From: Bacteroidota bacterium
GTDB taxonomy: Bacteria; Bacteroidota; Bacteroidia; Chitinophagales; Chitinophagaceae
Assembly (NCBI GenBank): GCA_018268075.1
Contig: JAFDXH010000190.1
Location: 1 to 45,902 of the forward strand
Direction: 5' to 3'
DNA: 45,902 nucleotides
A program made the position numbers and the translations under genes. This document shows, piece by piece, positions 7,964 to 17,606 of the stretch (position 1 is its first letter; every line of letters begins with the position of its first letter). Below the pieces are notes generated by a model. The model was not told where the DNA came from. It ran no database searches and saw nothing but the letters and a program-made list of their open reading frames with translations.

Positions 7964-10201
7964 ATGCCAAAATTTAAAATTACTGTTTTAGCTGCACTCG
8001 TATTTATTAATTCTTTTGCAATTCAGAATTTGCAGGCACAGGATATTTCCGATCAGGTAATAATACGTCGTACCGCCTACGGTGTACCACATATTGAGGC
8101 AAAAAATATAATGGCAGCCGGCTTTGCATTAGGATATCTACAAATGGAAGATTATGGTAGCCGTGTGGCATTTGGCCTTATTAGAGCCAGAGGTGAATGG
8201 GCCAAATACAATGAATTAAAAGGGCGAGCCTTAGAGAATCAACTCAATGAGGATGCCGCTAATCAAATACTTCATGGCAGAGCGGTAGAAACCTATTCAT
8301 TACTTGGAAAAGATATTCGCGATATGAATCAGGGATTTGCGGATGGTGTAAACAGATACATCCTCTTGCATTCTGGAGAATTTCCGGATTGGGTCAAGCC
8401 TGATTTTACTGCATACGATGTACATGCTACGGGCATCCAGAGCTTTAGCAAAGCCTCAGTGAAAACTTTTATAGAAACTTTGGAGGCGAAAGGCGAATTA
8501 ACAGCAGGAGCATTCAACAAAGATGACAGCACGCCATGGGCATCCATTGCATTGAATACTATTATAGATAACAATCCCGACTTAGGCTCTAATGCATGGG
8601 CACTGGCGCCTGAGCGTACCACATCCGGAAAAGCAATCCTGCTTAGAAATCCGCATCTGGACTGGAATGCCGGATACTATGAAGCGCAGATGGATGTAGA
8701 GGGCTATTTTAATTTTTATGGCGATTTCAGAATTGGTGAGCCACTGGGCACTGTTGGCGGGTTTAATGAATTTCTCGGTTTTAGTACCACTAATAATTAT
8801 CCTAAAAATGATGAAATTTATTCGTTTAAAAAAGATCCCGATAATCCTGATAATTATTTGTTAGACGGCGCTTCACGCCCTGTAGCTAAAAGAATGGTAA
8901 CGGTAACATACAAGGCAGAAAATGAATTAAAAACTACTCAAAAAGTATTTGCAAGTACTCCCTTTGGCCCGGTTATTTATCATTCAAAAGATAAAATTTA
9001 TATTATCAAATCTGTTGATGAAGGCGAATACCGCACTGCCGAACAATTTCTTAAAATGATGGAAGCAAAAAATCTGAATCAATGGAAAGATGCTTTGCGT
9101 ATGCAGGCAAAATCTACCTCCAATTTTACTTATGCAGATGTAGCAGGCAATATTTTTTATGTATGGAATGCTTCTGTGCCGTATTTAAAACTTCCCTCAG
9201 GCAATGATACTGCTGCTACATTTGTTACCAAACAATCTGAGATATGGAGCGAATTGCACCCGTGGGATAAGTTGCCCCAGCTTTTGAATCCGAAAGGCGG
9301 CTATATTCATAATGAAAATGATCCTTTTTATTATACCAATTTAAACGAGGTATTTAATAAGGCTGATTTTCCGCCTTATTTTCCTCAGCCCAAATTGGGT
9401 TTACGAAGTCAGCTCGCTATTCAACTGATTGGGGGAAGCGATAAACTTTCTTTAGAAGAAGTAGTGAAGCGAAAGTATGATATGTCTATGCTGTTGGCAG
9501 ATAGGGTGAAACCGGATTTGATTCGCTTTGCAGAAAAATCTGAATTAAGCAAAAAAGAAAAGAAAGCACTGGCACAATTAAAAAAATGGGACAATACAGT
9601 AGCAAAGGAAAGTGTGGGTGGGATACTTTTTCAACTATGGTGGAATAAATATGTAGCACTGTCAAACGAAGGAAAAAAAATTGCACCCACTCCCGAGTCG
9701 GCAGGTTTTCCGGCATCTGGCGAAAAACTATATTCAACACCATGGTCTGCCGCTTCACCTGCAAAAACACCCTACGGGCTGGCCAATGAAGAGAATGCCG
9801 TTGTTGCTTTTAAATGGGCAGTAAAAGAATGTGAACAGAAATATGGAACTATAAATCTGAAATGGGGCGATGTATATAGAGCGATAATCGGAAAGCAGGA
9901 TTATCCTGTAGGTGGTACTACAGGTGCGTTTGGGGCTTTTCGGGTACTGTGGTATGCGCCCATGCCAGATCAGCCTCAAAGAATGCATGCTACAGGCGGA
10001 GATGGATGGATACTGGCGGTAGAATTTGATAAAATTCCACGCGCATATTCTGTATTAGCTTATGGCGAAAGCAATAAAGACACTTCTACCTACTTCGGCG
10101 ACCAGTTAAAAATGTTTACAGATAAAAAAGTAAAATCTGTTTTTTATACAAAGGAAGATATTGAGAAAAATACCATTTCAACTTATCATCCGGGAAAATG
10201 A
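7964..10201 (+). CDS. penicillin acylase family (Ntn) amidohydrolase
   Basis: 745 residues from the ATG at 7964. The longer frame from 7907 would put 19 extra residues before an obvious signal peptide (MPKFKITVLAAL...NLQAQ), so it is rejected. Members are secreted precursors that cut themselves to give a beta chain with an N-terminal Ser nucleophile. Here the chain starts at Ser209 in the GSNAWALAP motif, followed by RNPHLDW, also diagnostic. The N-terminal RRTAYGVPHIEA segment is the usual alpha-chain start, and the C-terminal HATGGDGW...AYGES block is also conserved. The family includes penicillin G, aculeacin A/AHL (PvdQ-like) and cephalosporin acylases; the sequence alone does not settle the substrate. 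No terminator with a T-run follows. It is a single gene, with no operon partner. Confidence 0.9.
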   Translation: MPKFKITVLAALVFINSFAIQNLQAQDISDQVIIRRTAYGVPHIEAKNIMAAGFALGYLQMEDYGSRVAFGLIRARGEWAKYNELKGRALENQLNEDAANQILHGRAVETYSLLGKDIRDMNQGFADGVNRYILLHSGEFPDWVKPDFTAYDVHATGIQSFSKASVKTFIETLEAKGELTAGAFNKDDSTPWASIALNTIIDNNPDLGSNAWALAPERTTSGKAILLRNPHLDWNAGYYEAQMDVEGYFNFYGDFRIGEPLGTVGGFNEFLGFSTTNNYPKNDEIYSFKKDPDNPDNYLLDGASRPVAKRMVTVTYKAENELKTTQKVFASTPFGPVIYHSKDKIYIIKSVDEGEYRTAEQFLKMMEAKNLNQWKDALRMQAKSTSNFTYADVAGNIFYVWNASVPYLKLPSGNDTAATFVTKQSEIWSELHPWDKLPQLLNPKGGYIHNENDPFYYTNLNEVFNKADFPPYFPQPKLGLRSQLAIQLIGGSDKLSLEEVVKRKYDMSMLLADRVKPDLIRFAEKSELSKKEKKALAQLKKWDNTVAKESVGGILFQLWWNKYVALSNEGKKIAPTPESAGFPASGEKLYSTPWSAASPAKTPYGLANEENAVVAFKWAVKECEQKYGTINLKWGDVYRAIIGKQDYPVGGTTGAFGAFRVLWYAPMPDQPQRMHATGGDGWILAVEFDKIPRAYSVLAYGESNKDTSTYFGDQLKMFTDKKVKSVFYTKEDIEKNTISTYHPGK

Positions 10202-10294
10202 GCAGAATTTAGCATAAGCCTCTGACCTGTGGCATTGCGTTAATAATGCTGAACAAAAGAATAATGAACAACTTGAAAAAAGAAAATCAATTCT

Positions 10295-10376
10295 GGTTTC
10301 AGCCGAGTTTCTCGAAGAGGACTCGACGATTAATCCTATAAACACCGATCCCTGTGCCAGCGATTCGGCTGAAACC
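10295..10376. repeat. 82-bp element bounded by a 12-bp perfect inverted repeat
   Basis: GGTTTCAGCCGA at 10295-10306 and its exact reverse complement at 10365-10376 bound an 82-bp stretch. Inside is a smaller hairpin: CGAGT (10304-10308) pairs with ACTCG (10321-10325) around a CTC-GAA-GAG core. The element lies in the 263-base gap between the convergent acylase and DUF4256 genes. It has no T-run on either side like a simple terminator, encodes nothing, and could be a MITE-like remnant or a structured intergenic repeat. Confidence 0.55.
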
Positions 10377-10464
10377 CAAAGGCACAAATACTCTTGCACA
10401 CCTATCCGATGCTTCTACTTTGCTCCAACGGCACATGTTTGGTGATTTTATGTTTTATAAAAAA

Positions 10465-11031
10465 TCAAATTTTATAACATGCACGAAACCCTCTACCGGC
10501 ATAATACGATTCTGCACCATTATGATAAAGGAAAACAGTATCAAAACGCCTGTCGCAAAATAACGCCCCGCCTAACTTTCTAATATGATCTGGTGTATGC
10601 ACCCAACTGGAAGTCTTATTATCAAATGTGCCCAACTGCTGTAAAAAACGATATTGATGCTCGGTTAATATCTCCACCCCCATTTCTGAGGCAAGATGTA
10701 TTGCGCTATCTCTTGGCTTATTTTCCTTCCTATATTGAAGAGCCTTCTCGTCATAACATAGGCTACGCCTACCTTTCGGACTTTCTTCGGAGCAGTCGAA
10801 AAACATTAATCCCTGTGGCGCAGCTATCTGAGCATTTTCTGGCAAAGCAATTACATCCGGTTCGCCGCCCGTTTGTTCCATCGCATATAATGGATTGAGC
10901 TTGTCTATATTTGATTTAAGTTTCAGCGCTACATCTACCCAGCTAATACCCTGATGCCTCAAACTATTTTTAGCAAACCGGATTTTTAAACCCTCTAATA
11001 ATTGTTCTGCCTGGCTCGATGATAATTTCAT
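10465..11031 (-). CDS. DUF4256 family protein
   Basis: A 188-residue cytoplasmic protein of the DUF4256 family, whose function is unknown to me. The family pattern is easy to see: MEQTGGEPDVI (51-61), FFDCSEESPKGRRSLCYD (about 77-94), MGVEILTEHQY, FDNKTSSWVHTP, and the C-terminal LGGALFCDRR...FLYHNGAESYYAGRGFR. The many invariant polar residues suggest an enzyme or nucleotide-binding fold, but I see no known catalytic motif. It is complete for the family, with ATG at 11031. It stands alone, 184 bases from the clpB stop on the same strand with the clpB terminator between them, and convergent with the acylase gene. Confidence 0.85.
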   Translation of the reverse strand: MKLSSSQAEQLLEGLKIRFAKNSLRHQGISWVDVALKLKSNIDKLNPLYAMEQTGGEPDVIALPENAQIAAPQGLMFFDCSEESPKGRRSLCYDEKALQYRKENKPRDSAIHLASEMGVEILTEHQYRFLQQLGTFDNKTSSWVHTPDHIRKLGGALFCDRRFDTVFLYHNGAESYYAGRGFRACYKI

Positions 11032-11156
11032 TTTTAAATCTGGTTTAATGAAGTATAAATGTAAATTGAAAATTAAATATATAGTGAGGTTTTGTATACC
11101 GTACTGAAATTTAAACTCATTACCCTGAAAACATTAATCATAAAATAATACCCATC

Positions 11157-11192
11157 AAAAAAGCCTGCATTTAGTTTATTAAATACAGGCTT
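11157..11192 (-). terminator. rho-independent terminator of clpB
   Basis: AAGCCTG at 11161-11167 pairs with CAGGCTT at 11186-11192, and the stem extends through ATTTA/TAAAT. On the minus strand the hairpin runs into six T's (A-run at 11157-11162). It lies 23 bases after the clpB stop. Confidence 0.85.
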
Positions 11193-11214
11193 GATACAAA
11201 ATGTATTTCCCAAT

Positions 11215-13830
11215 TTAAATTACTTCACTTTTAATAGCATCGTTTCTAAATACCACCGTACCATCAAATACATCTACCAATACTGGATGCGTTTTATCTA
11301 TATCTCCCATTAGCAATCTTTTACTTAAAGAATTGATGATCTGCTTCTGAATCAATCTTTTTAGCGGGCGCGCACCAAATTGAGGATCAAACCCGTTTTC
11401 TGCCAGATAATCAATTGCATAATCTGTAAACTCAAGCCTAACACCGTTTTCAGCTAATTGATGCTTAAGGCTGTTTAATTGGATCCGAATTATTTCTTTA
11501 ATATCTCCTCGCATCAATGGTTGAAACATTATTACCTCATCAATCCTGTTCAGAAACTCAGGCCGTATTGTCTGCCGCAATAAGTCCAATACTTCTCTTC
11601 GCGTATTTTCAACCACCTCCTCCTTATTTTCTTCTGATACATTTTCAAAATTAGCCTGAATAATCTGGCTTCCCATATTACTGGTCATGATGATGATGGT
11701 ATTCTTAAAATTAACAACACGTCCCTTATTATCTGTAAGCCTTCCATCATCCAACACCTGAAGAAGTATATTAAAAACATCAGGGTGTGCCTTTTCTATT
11801 TCATCTAACAATATCACGCTATATGGTTTTCGTCTCACCGCTTCTGTTAGTTGACCACCTTCCTCATAGCCTACATAGCCCGGAGGCGCACCTACCAACC
11901 TGCTTACAGAATGTTTCTCCTGGTATTCACTCATATCTATCCGAGTCATCATGCTATCATCATCAAAAAGATATTCAGCAAGTGCCTTAGCTAATTCGGT
12001 TTTACCTACGCCTGTTGTTCCTAAAAAAATAAAGGAACCAATGGGCTTCTTAGGGTCATGCAGCCCCGTGCTGCTGCGACGTATAGCATCTGCGATAGCT
12101 TCGATAGCTTCATCTTGGCCCACCACTCTTTTATGCAATTCGTCTTCCAGGTTCAGCAATTTTTCTTTCTCAGACTGCAACATTTTATTTACAGGAATAC
12201 CTGTAGCTTTTGCCACACTTTCTGCAATATCCTCTGCATCCACTTCTTCTTTTAACAAACGTTTTTCATTCAGATCTTCTAATTCTACAGCGTATTGGGC
12301 TATCGCCTTTTCCTGCTCTTGTAATTTGCCGTAGCGTATTTCTGCTACCCGGCCATAATCGCCTTCGCGCTCTGCCTTTTCAGCCTCCATTTTTAAGGAT
12401 TCCATTTCAGCTTTTAAGGTCTGTACCTTTTCTACCAATTGTTTTTCCTGTTGCCATTTGGCTTTGAAGGTGTCGCGCTGTACCGAAAGGTTAGATATTT
12501 CTGTGTTTAACTCCTTTAGCTTCACTTCGTCTTTCTCTCTTTTTATTGCTTCTCGTTCTATTTCAAGCTGCCTGATGGCCCTCTCCAATTTATCAAGTTC
12601 CTCTGGCATAGAATTCATTTCCAGCCTTAGTTTTGCCGCACTTTCATCAATAAGGTCAATGGCTTTATCTGGCAAAAAACGATCTGTAATATACCGGTGA
12701 GATAATTCTACTGCAGCAATAATGGCCTCATCTTTTATTCTTACATGATGGTGCGTTTCGTACCTGTCTTTTAATCCTCGTAAAATTGAAATTGCATCTT
12801 CTACACTTGGCTCATCAATCATTACTTTTTGAAACCTTCGCTCCAATGCCTTGTCTTTCTCGAAAAATTTTTGATATTCATTTAATGTGGTAGCGCCTAT
12901 TGCTCTCAGCTCGCCTCGTGCCAATGCAGGCTTTAAAATATTGGCAGCATCCATTGCGCCATCGCCACCACCGGCGCCTACAAGCGTATGAATTTCATCA
13001 ATAAAAAGTACGATCTCGCCACTGCTATCCCCTACTTCCTTTATTACCGATTTCAATCGCTCTTCAAATTCACCTTTGTATTTTGCCCCTGCAATCAGCA
13101 TCCCCATATCAAGGGCATAAATAATTTTTGATTTAAGGTTTTCTGGCACATCACCACTTATAATCCGTATAGCAAGCCCTTCCACAATCGCAGTTTTACC
13201 TACGCCTGGCTCACCCACCAGAATTGGATTATTTTTAGTACGCCTCGATAAAATATGCAGCGTTCTCCGTATTTCTTCATCACGACCTATCACCGGATCT
13301 AACTTATTACTTCGAGCAAGTTCGTTCAGATTTTTAGCATACTTGTTTAGTGCATTGAATTGAGTTTCGGATGTTTGAGAATTAACAGTAGATCCTTTTT
13401 TGAGATCTTTAATTGCAGTTATCAAACCCTTTTCGGTAAGGCCTGCATCTTTCAAAATTTTAGCAGCATTATCATTTCCTTGCAGAATTGCCAATAACAA
13501 ATGCTCCACACTTACAAACTCATCACCAAATGTTTTTAGAGCGGATGCTGCCCGTAGCATCACATTATTAAGATCGCGGCTGATGGTCTGTGCTGGTTCG
13601 CCTGAAGTGATTTTTGGCAATTTTTGAATACTCTCATCTACCTTGCCTTCTACAAAATTTACATTTACATTATTTTTTTTCAATAAAAACTCTATAGGTG
13701 TATCCTCATCCATCAAGAGCGATTTTAATAAATGTTCAGTTTCTATATTCGGATTTTTATCATTAAAAGCAAGTTGCTGTGCCTTCTGAAAAATTTCCTG
13801 AGATTTTATGGTTAAATTATTGGGATTCAT
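11215..13830 (-). CDS. clpB: ATP-dependent chaperone ClpB
   Basis: Hexameric AAA+ disaggregase that works with DnaK to rescue aggregated proteins in the cytoplasm. 871 residues from the ATG at 13830; a longer frame from 13866 adds an unlikely 12 residues. Domain order: double Clp N-domain (1-150), first AAA module with Walker A GEPGVGKT and Walker [11 protein letters not shown], a long coiled-coil middle domain rich in Glu and Lys (about 400-530), and the second AAA module with GTTGVGKT and [11 protein letters not shown]. The C-terminus has [10 protein letters not shown] and [10 protein letters not shown], sensor-2 elements typical of ClpB. The middle domain separates it from ClpA and ClpC. 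Transcribed alone, with a strong terminator. I see no CIRCE/HrcA operator in the 270 bases upstream. Confidence 0.97.
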   Translation of the reverse strand: MNPNNLTIKSQEIFQKAQQLAFNDKNPNIETEHLLKSLLMDEDTPIEFLLKKNNVNVNFVEGKVDESIQKLPKITSGEPAQTISRDLNNVMLRAASALKTFGDEFVSVEHLLLAILQGNDNAAKILKDAGLTEKGLITAIKDLKKGSTVNSQTSETQFNALNKYAKNLNELARSNKLDPVIGRDEEIRRTLHILSRRTKNNPILVGEPGVGKTAIVEGLAIRIISGDVPENLKSKIIYALDMGMLIAGAKYKGEFEERLKSVIKEVGDSSGEIVLFIDEIHTLVGAGGGDGAMDAANILKPALARGELRAIGATTLNEYQKFFEKDKALERRFQKVMIDEPSVEDAISILRGLKDRYETHHHVRIKDEAIIAAVELSHRYITDRFLPDKAIDLIDESAAKLRLEMNSMPEELDKLERAIRQLEIEREAIKREKDEVKLKELNTEISNLSVQRDTFKAKWQQEKQLVEKVQTLKAEMESLKMEAEKAEREGDYGRVAEIRYGKLQEQEKAIAQYAVELEDLNEKRLLKEEVDAEDIAESVAKATGIPVNKMLQSEKEKLLNLEDELHKRVVGQDEAIEAIADAIRRSSTGLHDPKKPIGSFIFLGTTGVGKTELAKALAEYLFDDDSMMTRIDMSEYQEKHSVSRLVGAPPGYVGYEEGGQLTEAVRRKPYSVILLDEIEKAHPDVFNILLQVLDDGRLTDNKGRVVNFKNTIIIMTSNMGSQIIQANFENVSEENKEEVVENTRREVLDLLRQTIRPEFLNRIDEVIMFQPLMRGDIKEIIRIQLNSLKHQLAENGVRLEFTDYAIDYLAENGFDPQFGARPLKRLIQKQIINSLSKRLLMGDIDKTHPVLVDVFDGTVVFRNDAIKSEVI

Positions 13831-14084
13831 ATTATGAAATTTATAAAATTTAGAATAAAAACACAAATATTAATCCAAGTCTCAGAGTGGAAATAATGTC
13901 TCATATTTTTATAAAAAACTGCCTGAAATGCAGTCTGATATTCATTTCATGAATAAATAGCAGGTTTAAGATAATAGTTTCCCGTATATATAGAAAGCAT
14001 AAAAAAGTATTTTCGGCGATCTTGCCATTCCTATTATACCAAAGCAGCAATGCAATAAATAAGCTTCAGGTGGGTCAAAGGAAT

Positions 14085-14092
14085 TATTTTTG
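14085..14092 (+). promoter_or_regulatory. promoter -7 box of queG
   Basis: TATTTTTG matches TAnnTTTG and ends 9 bases before the queG ATG, so the 5' leader would be only a few bases long. No clear TTG lies at the right spacing upstream. Confidence 0.5.
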
Positions 14093-14101
14093 CAACCTCA
14101 A

Positions 14102-15028
14102 ATGTTGTCCAAAACGAAAAATACCGAATTTGTAAAAAAAACAGCCTTATCTCTTGGATTTGAATATTGCGGCATAGCAAAAGCAGAACATCTGGATGAG
14201 GATGCGAGAAGATTGGAAAATTGGTTAGGTAATGGACTTAATGGTTCGATGAGCTATATGGCAAATTATTTTGACCTGCGCACCAATCCTGAAAAATTAG
14301 TCCCTGGCGCTAAAACGGTAATCACTTTACTGCTTAATTATTTTCCGGAAAAGCAACAAAACATTGAAGCCCCTCAAATCTCAAAATATGCTTATGGCAA
14401 TGACTACCATGAAGTAATAAAAAGCAAACTGAAAACTTTTTTACAATTATTAAAAGACAATATTGGTGACATCCATGGCCGGGGATTTACAGATAGCGCT
14501 CCGGTACTTGAAAGAAGCTGGGCAGTAAAGAGCGGCCTAGGCTGGGTAGGTAAAAATGGAAACCTAATTACTAAAACTAACGGATCCTATTTCTTTATTG
14601 CCACTTTAATAACAGACCTGGAATTGGAGGCAGACAATCCTTTTATAAAAGATTACTGTGGAAGCTGTACCAGATGTATTGACAATTGCCCTACCGATGC
14701 CATATTGCCAGATAAGGTTATTGATGGCAGCAAGTGCATCTCCTACTTCACCATAGAGCTAAAAGACCTGCTGATACCTGAGACCATGAAGGGTAGGTTT
14801 GAAAACAAAATGTTTGGCTGTGATATTTGTCAGGATGTGTGCCCATGGAATCGTTTTTCAAAACCCAATCAGGAAATTGAATTTACCCCATTAGATGAAA
14901 TTCTTAATTTTTCTAAAACTGATTGGGAGGAACTAACCGAAGAATCTTTTAAAATAATATTTAAAAAATCACCATTGAAACGGAGCAAATTTCAAGGAAT
15001 AAAAAGGAATTTAAAATTCTTAGAATAA
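14102..15028 (+). CDS. queG: epoxyqueuosine reductase
   Basis: Cobalamin- and 4Fe-4S-dependent enzyme that carries out the last step of queuosine synthesis in tRNA, reducing epoxyqueuosine to queuosine. 308 residues from the ATG at 14102; an in-frame TTG at 14090 overlaps the promoter box and is rejected. The N-terminal half has the family's LRTNPEKLVPGAKTVI block and the TDSAPVLERSWA...GLGWVGKN cobalamin-binding/active-site block. Two ferredoxin-like clusters follow: CGSCTRCIDNCP (Cys186, 189, 192, 196) and CDICQDVCPWN (Cys240, 243, 247), with Cys202 between. It sits 21 bases before bioA in a likely two-gene operon. The substrate-forming enzyme Tgt is encoded at 25.0-26.1 kb. Confidence 0.95.
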   Translation: MLSKTKNTEFVKKTALSLGFEYCGIAKAEHLDEDARRLENWLGNGLNGSMSYMANYFDLRTNPEKLVPGAKTVITLLLNYFPEKQQNIEAPQISKYAYGNDYHEVIKSKLKTFLQLLKDNIGDIHGRGFTDSAPVLERSWAVKSGLGWVGKNGNLITKTNGSYFFIATLITDLELEADNPFIKDYCGSCTRCIDNCPTDAILPDKVIDGSKCISYFTIELKDLLIPETMKGRFENKMFGCDICQDVCPWNRFSKPNQEIEFTPLDEILNFSKTDWEELTEESFKIIFKKSPLKRSKFQGIKRNLKFLE

Positions 15029-15049
15029 TTATTAAATAAAATATTACTG

Positions 15050-16324
15050 ATGACCCTCACTGAAAAAGACAACAACTATATATGGCACCCCTACACGCAC
15101 CAAAAAGATAAGGTAGATGCTATACCGATAGTAAAGGGTAAAAAATCATACCTATATGATGACAAAGGAAAAAAATATCTGGATGCTGTAAGTAGCTGGT
15201 GGGTAAATATACATGGGCATGGCAACCGTTTCATCGCAAAAAAACTATATCAACAGGCTAAAAAATTACAACAAGTAATATTTACTCAATTCACTCACAA
15301 GCCAGCAGTAACATTAGCTGAAAAATTATTACCTCATTTGCCCGGATCATTTAGCAAGGTGTTTTATAGTGATAACGGAAGTACAGCCACCGAAGTAGCT
15401 ATAAAAATGTGCATTCAATATTGGCAAAACAAAGGTGTAACTGAAAGGAATAAAATTCTTGCATTTCGCAATGCCTATCACGGCGATACATTTGGTGCAA
15501 TGAGTGTAAGCGAAAGAGGAATTTACACTTACGCTTTCAGGGATAAACTTTTTGAAGTAATATTTATTGATGTGCCCAATGGCAACAATTGGGACACCAT
15601 AACAGGTATAATAAATAGTAATGCCAATGAAATAGCCTGCTTTATTTATGAACCCCTTTTGCAAGGTGCAGGAGGTATGTTGATGCATGATGCACACCAT
15701 TTGCAAACACTTCTGGAATATGTAAAACAAAAAGAAATCATTTGCATTGCCGATGAAGTGCTTACTGGGTTTTATCGCACCGGAAGGTTTTTTGCTGGTG
15801 ATTATATGAGTGAGAAAGCTGATGTAATTTGCCTTAGCAAAGCATTGACCGGTGGCAATATGGCTCTGGGAATCACGGCTTGTACGCAAAATATTTTTGA
15901 CTCATTTGTAAGTGAGGATAAAATGGCTACATTTTTCCATGGGCATTCCTTTACAGCCAATCCCCTAGCCTGCACGGCTGCACTGGCAAGCCTTGAGCTA
16001 TTGCAAAAAAGTAAATGCCAAAAAAAAATAAAGATCATTCAGAATTACCACAAAATATTTTGTGATGAACTTAAGCCCTTTGAAACAAATGGAATTATTA
16101 AAAACATAAGGCAATGCGGCACCGTTATGGCATTTGAGATTGTTACCCAACACCCTGATGATTATTTGAATTCAATAGTGAATGATGTCATGAATTTCAG
16201 TTTGAAGAAGGGTATTTATTTAAGGCCAATGGGTAATACGCTTTATATTATGCCGCCATATACCACTACCAATAAGCAACTGCTGGAAATATATTCTGTA
16301 ATATCAGATTTCCTCAATAAGTAA
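15050..16324 (+). CDS. bioA: adenosylmethionine-8-amino-7-oxononanoate aminotransferase
   Basis: PLP-dependent class III aminotransferase of biotin synthesis: it converts KAPA to DAPA with S-adenosylmethionine as amino donor. The 424-residue protein has the BioA N-terminal signature YIWHPYTHQKD (10-20), SSWWVNIHGHGN (48-59), the PLP-phosphate loop DNGSTATEVA (108-117), the PLP-ring Asp in IADEVLTGFYRTG (D235) and the Schiff-base Lys264 in CLSKALTGG. The two Trp residues at 50-51 and Tyr16 are known markers of BioA against other class III enzymes. No other bio genes occur in the window, so biotin genes are scattered in this genome. Downstream of queG. Confidence 0.95.
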   Translation: MTLTEKDNNYIWHPYTHQKDKVDAIPIVKGKKSYLYDDKGKKYLDAVSSWWVNIHGHGNRFIAKKLYQQAKKLQQVIFTQFTHKPAVTLAEKLLPHLPGSFSKVFYSDNGSTATEVAIKMCIQYWQNKGVTERNKILAFRNAYHGDTFGAMSVSERGIYTYAFRDKLFEVIFIDVPNGNNWDTITGIINSNANEIACFIYEPLLQGAGGMLMHDAHHLQTLLEYVKQKEIICIADEVLTGFYRTGRFFAGDYMSEKADVICLSKALTGGNMALGITACTQNIFDSFVSEDKMATFFHGHSFTANPLACTAALASLELLQKSKCQKKIKIIQNYHKIFCDELKPFETNGIIKNIRQCGTVMAFEIVTQHPDDYLNSIVNDVMNFSLKKGIYLRPMGNTLYIMPPYTTTNKQLLEIYSVISDFLNK

Positions 16325-16422
16325 GTAACAATTTAAATGATACTCCTTAAGATTTGGCTAATTTCTAATTCAGTTTGGTATTAATCTATTCTCTGGTATG
16401 TTTAGGTTCACATGAAAGAATG

Positions 16423-17508
16423 CTATTCCCACTTAAAAACTTTAATGGCAACAAAGTAAATTACTATACCCCATAATATTAAGATTCCTATTTCTGAGCG
16501 CACATCCCAAATTCCACGTCCTTCAAAAGCCACCTCTCTTAGTGCATTATTCAGGTGGGTTAGTGGCATGGCCTGCGCTATTCCTCTCAGCCATGGCGGA
16601 AATACATTGATTGAAAAAAAAGTACCTCCGATCAAAAACTGAGGCAACGTTATCAAGTTGGCCAAAGGTGGGATGGTGCTATCGTTCTTGGCAATTCCAC
16701 TTACAATAAAACCAAACCCCATAAAAACTATTAATCCTATAAAACTTAAAATAAGCATATTGATAAAAGTAACTGCCCCATGCACTAATGTAAATCCGAA
16801 TAAAAGGTTTCCTGCCAAAATAATTACAAATGCAGTAAGCATCTGGAACAATACTCGGCTCAACATTTCTCCAAGAATGATGTAAGGCCGGGTAATTGGT
16901 GTTGCAAAAAAACGCTTTAAGACCAACGTATTTCTTAGATTAAAAAACATGAAGGCTACCCCAAAAACTCCTGATGCCAATAGTGAAAAGCCTAACTGTC
17001 CCGGCAAAATAAAATCAATTGTTTTGTATTCTCTTATTACACTAATATCTCGTTGCGGTTCAAAATCAAACTGAGCATATACCGGTCTGTTCTTGTAATG
17101 CTGATTGCTCAGTTGGTTAATAATACTCTCTGCAAGAGACTTAAACTGCGGCCATTGGTTATTATTGGACGTAGTAGATTTCATTGAAAATAAATAAGGC
17201 GGATTCCCTGCAGGATTCTTTTGAATATTAATGATGGCAGCTAAATTCCCTTTTTGAAAAGCATTCCTGATTTTATTGGTGTCGTCAAATTTTAATATCT
17301 TAATAAGGGGCGCATGGTTAAAAGCAGCGTAAAGCTCATTGGTTGTATCTGCACCCTTTTCGATAGCGATATTAAATTGCTGAGCCCCTCCATTGTTGCC
17401 AATAAACCCGAATACAAGGATAAAAACAAAAGGAAATGCAAAGCCAAATACTACTGCGGATGGGCTTCTAAAGATAGACCGGAGACTCGCTACCATTATA
17501 GCCAGCAT
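16423..17508 (-). CDS. ABC-2 type transporter permease
   Basis: Inner-membrane permease of an ABC exporter. 361 residues from the ATG at 17508; the in-frame TTG at 17535 is a weaker alternative. The pattern is classical: one membrane segment at about residues 18-38 (VVFGFAFPFVFILVFGFIG), a roughly 130-residue extracytoplasmic domain, and a C-terminal block of five or six segments. The block includes LGEMLSRVLFQMLTAFVIIL and the family-typical PLTHLNNALREVAFEG near the end. The family covers drug, Na+, lipid and polysaccharide exporters; the substrate cannot be read here. No ATP-binding subunit lies beside it: bioA is convergent on one side and the RES-Xre module divergent on the other. It may be transcribed alone. 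Confidence 0.88.
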   Translation of the reverse strand: MLAIMVASLRSIFRSPSAVVFGFAFPFVFILVFGFIGNNGGAQQFNIAIEKGADTTNELYAAFNHAPLIKILKFDDTNKIRNAFQKGNLAAIINIQKNPAGNPPYLFSMKSTTSNNNQWPQFKSLAESIINQLSNQHYKNRPVYAQFDFEPQRDISVIREYKTIDFILPGQLGFSLLASGVFGVAFMFFNLRNTLVLKRFFATPITRPYIILGEMLSRVLFQMLTAFVIILAGNLLFGFTLVHGAVTFINMLILSFIGLIVFMGFGFIVSGIAKNDSTIPPLANLITLPQFLIGGTFFSINVFPPWLRGIAQAMPLTHLNNALREVAFEGRGIWDVRSEIGILILWGIVIYFVAIKVFKWE

Positions 17509-17606
17509 AGCCTTTATTTGGTTGTACGGTTTCAAATAAAATAAATATTATGCCGACAAATCTATTTGAGAAAAAATAAAAAATAGAAAAAATTTCAAAG
17601 TAACAG

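Noticed and set aside
10763-10830. Apparent similarity between the DUF4256 coding region and the 82-bp inverted-repeat element (ATCCCTGTG...CAGC...AT)
   Set aside because: Only about nine bases in a row match, the coding region is explained by conserved protein residues, and the rest does not align.
10593-10898. 101-codon open frame on the plus strand
   Set aside because: It lies entirely antisense within the DUF4256 gene, whose family motifs are intact.
13940-13954. ATTCAT-TTC-ATGAAT hairpin upstream of clpB/queG
   Set aside because: AT-rich palindromes of this size are expected by chance in such sequence; no CIRCE-like 9-N9-9 pattern (HrcA) is present.
15347-15889. 180-codon open frame on the minus strand within bioA
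   Set aside because: Long, but it is antisense to the PLP-binding core of bioA; composition is what the reverse of a coding frame gives.
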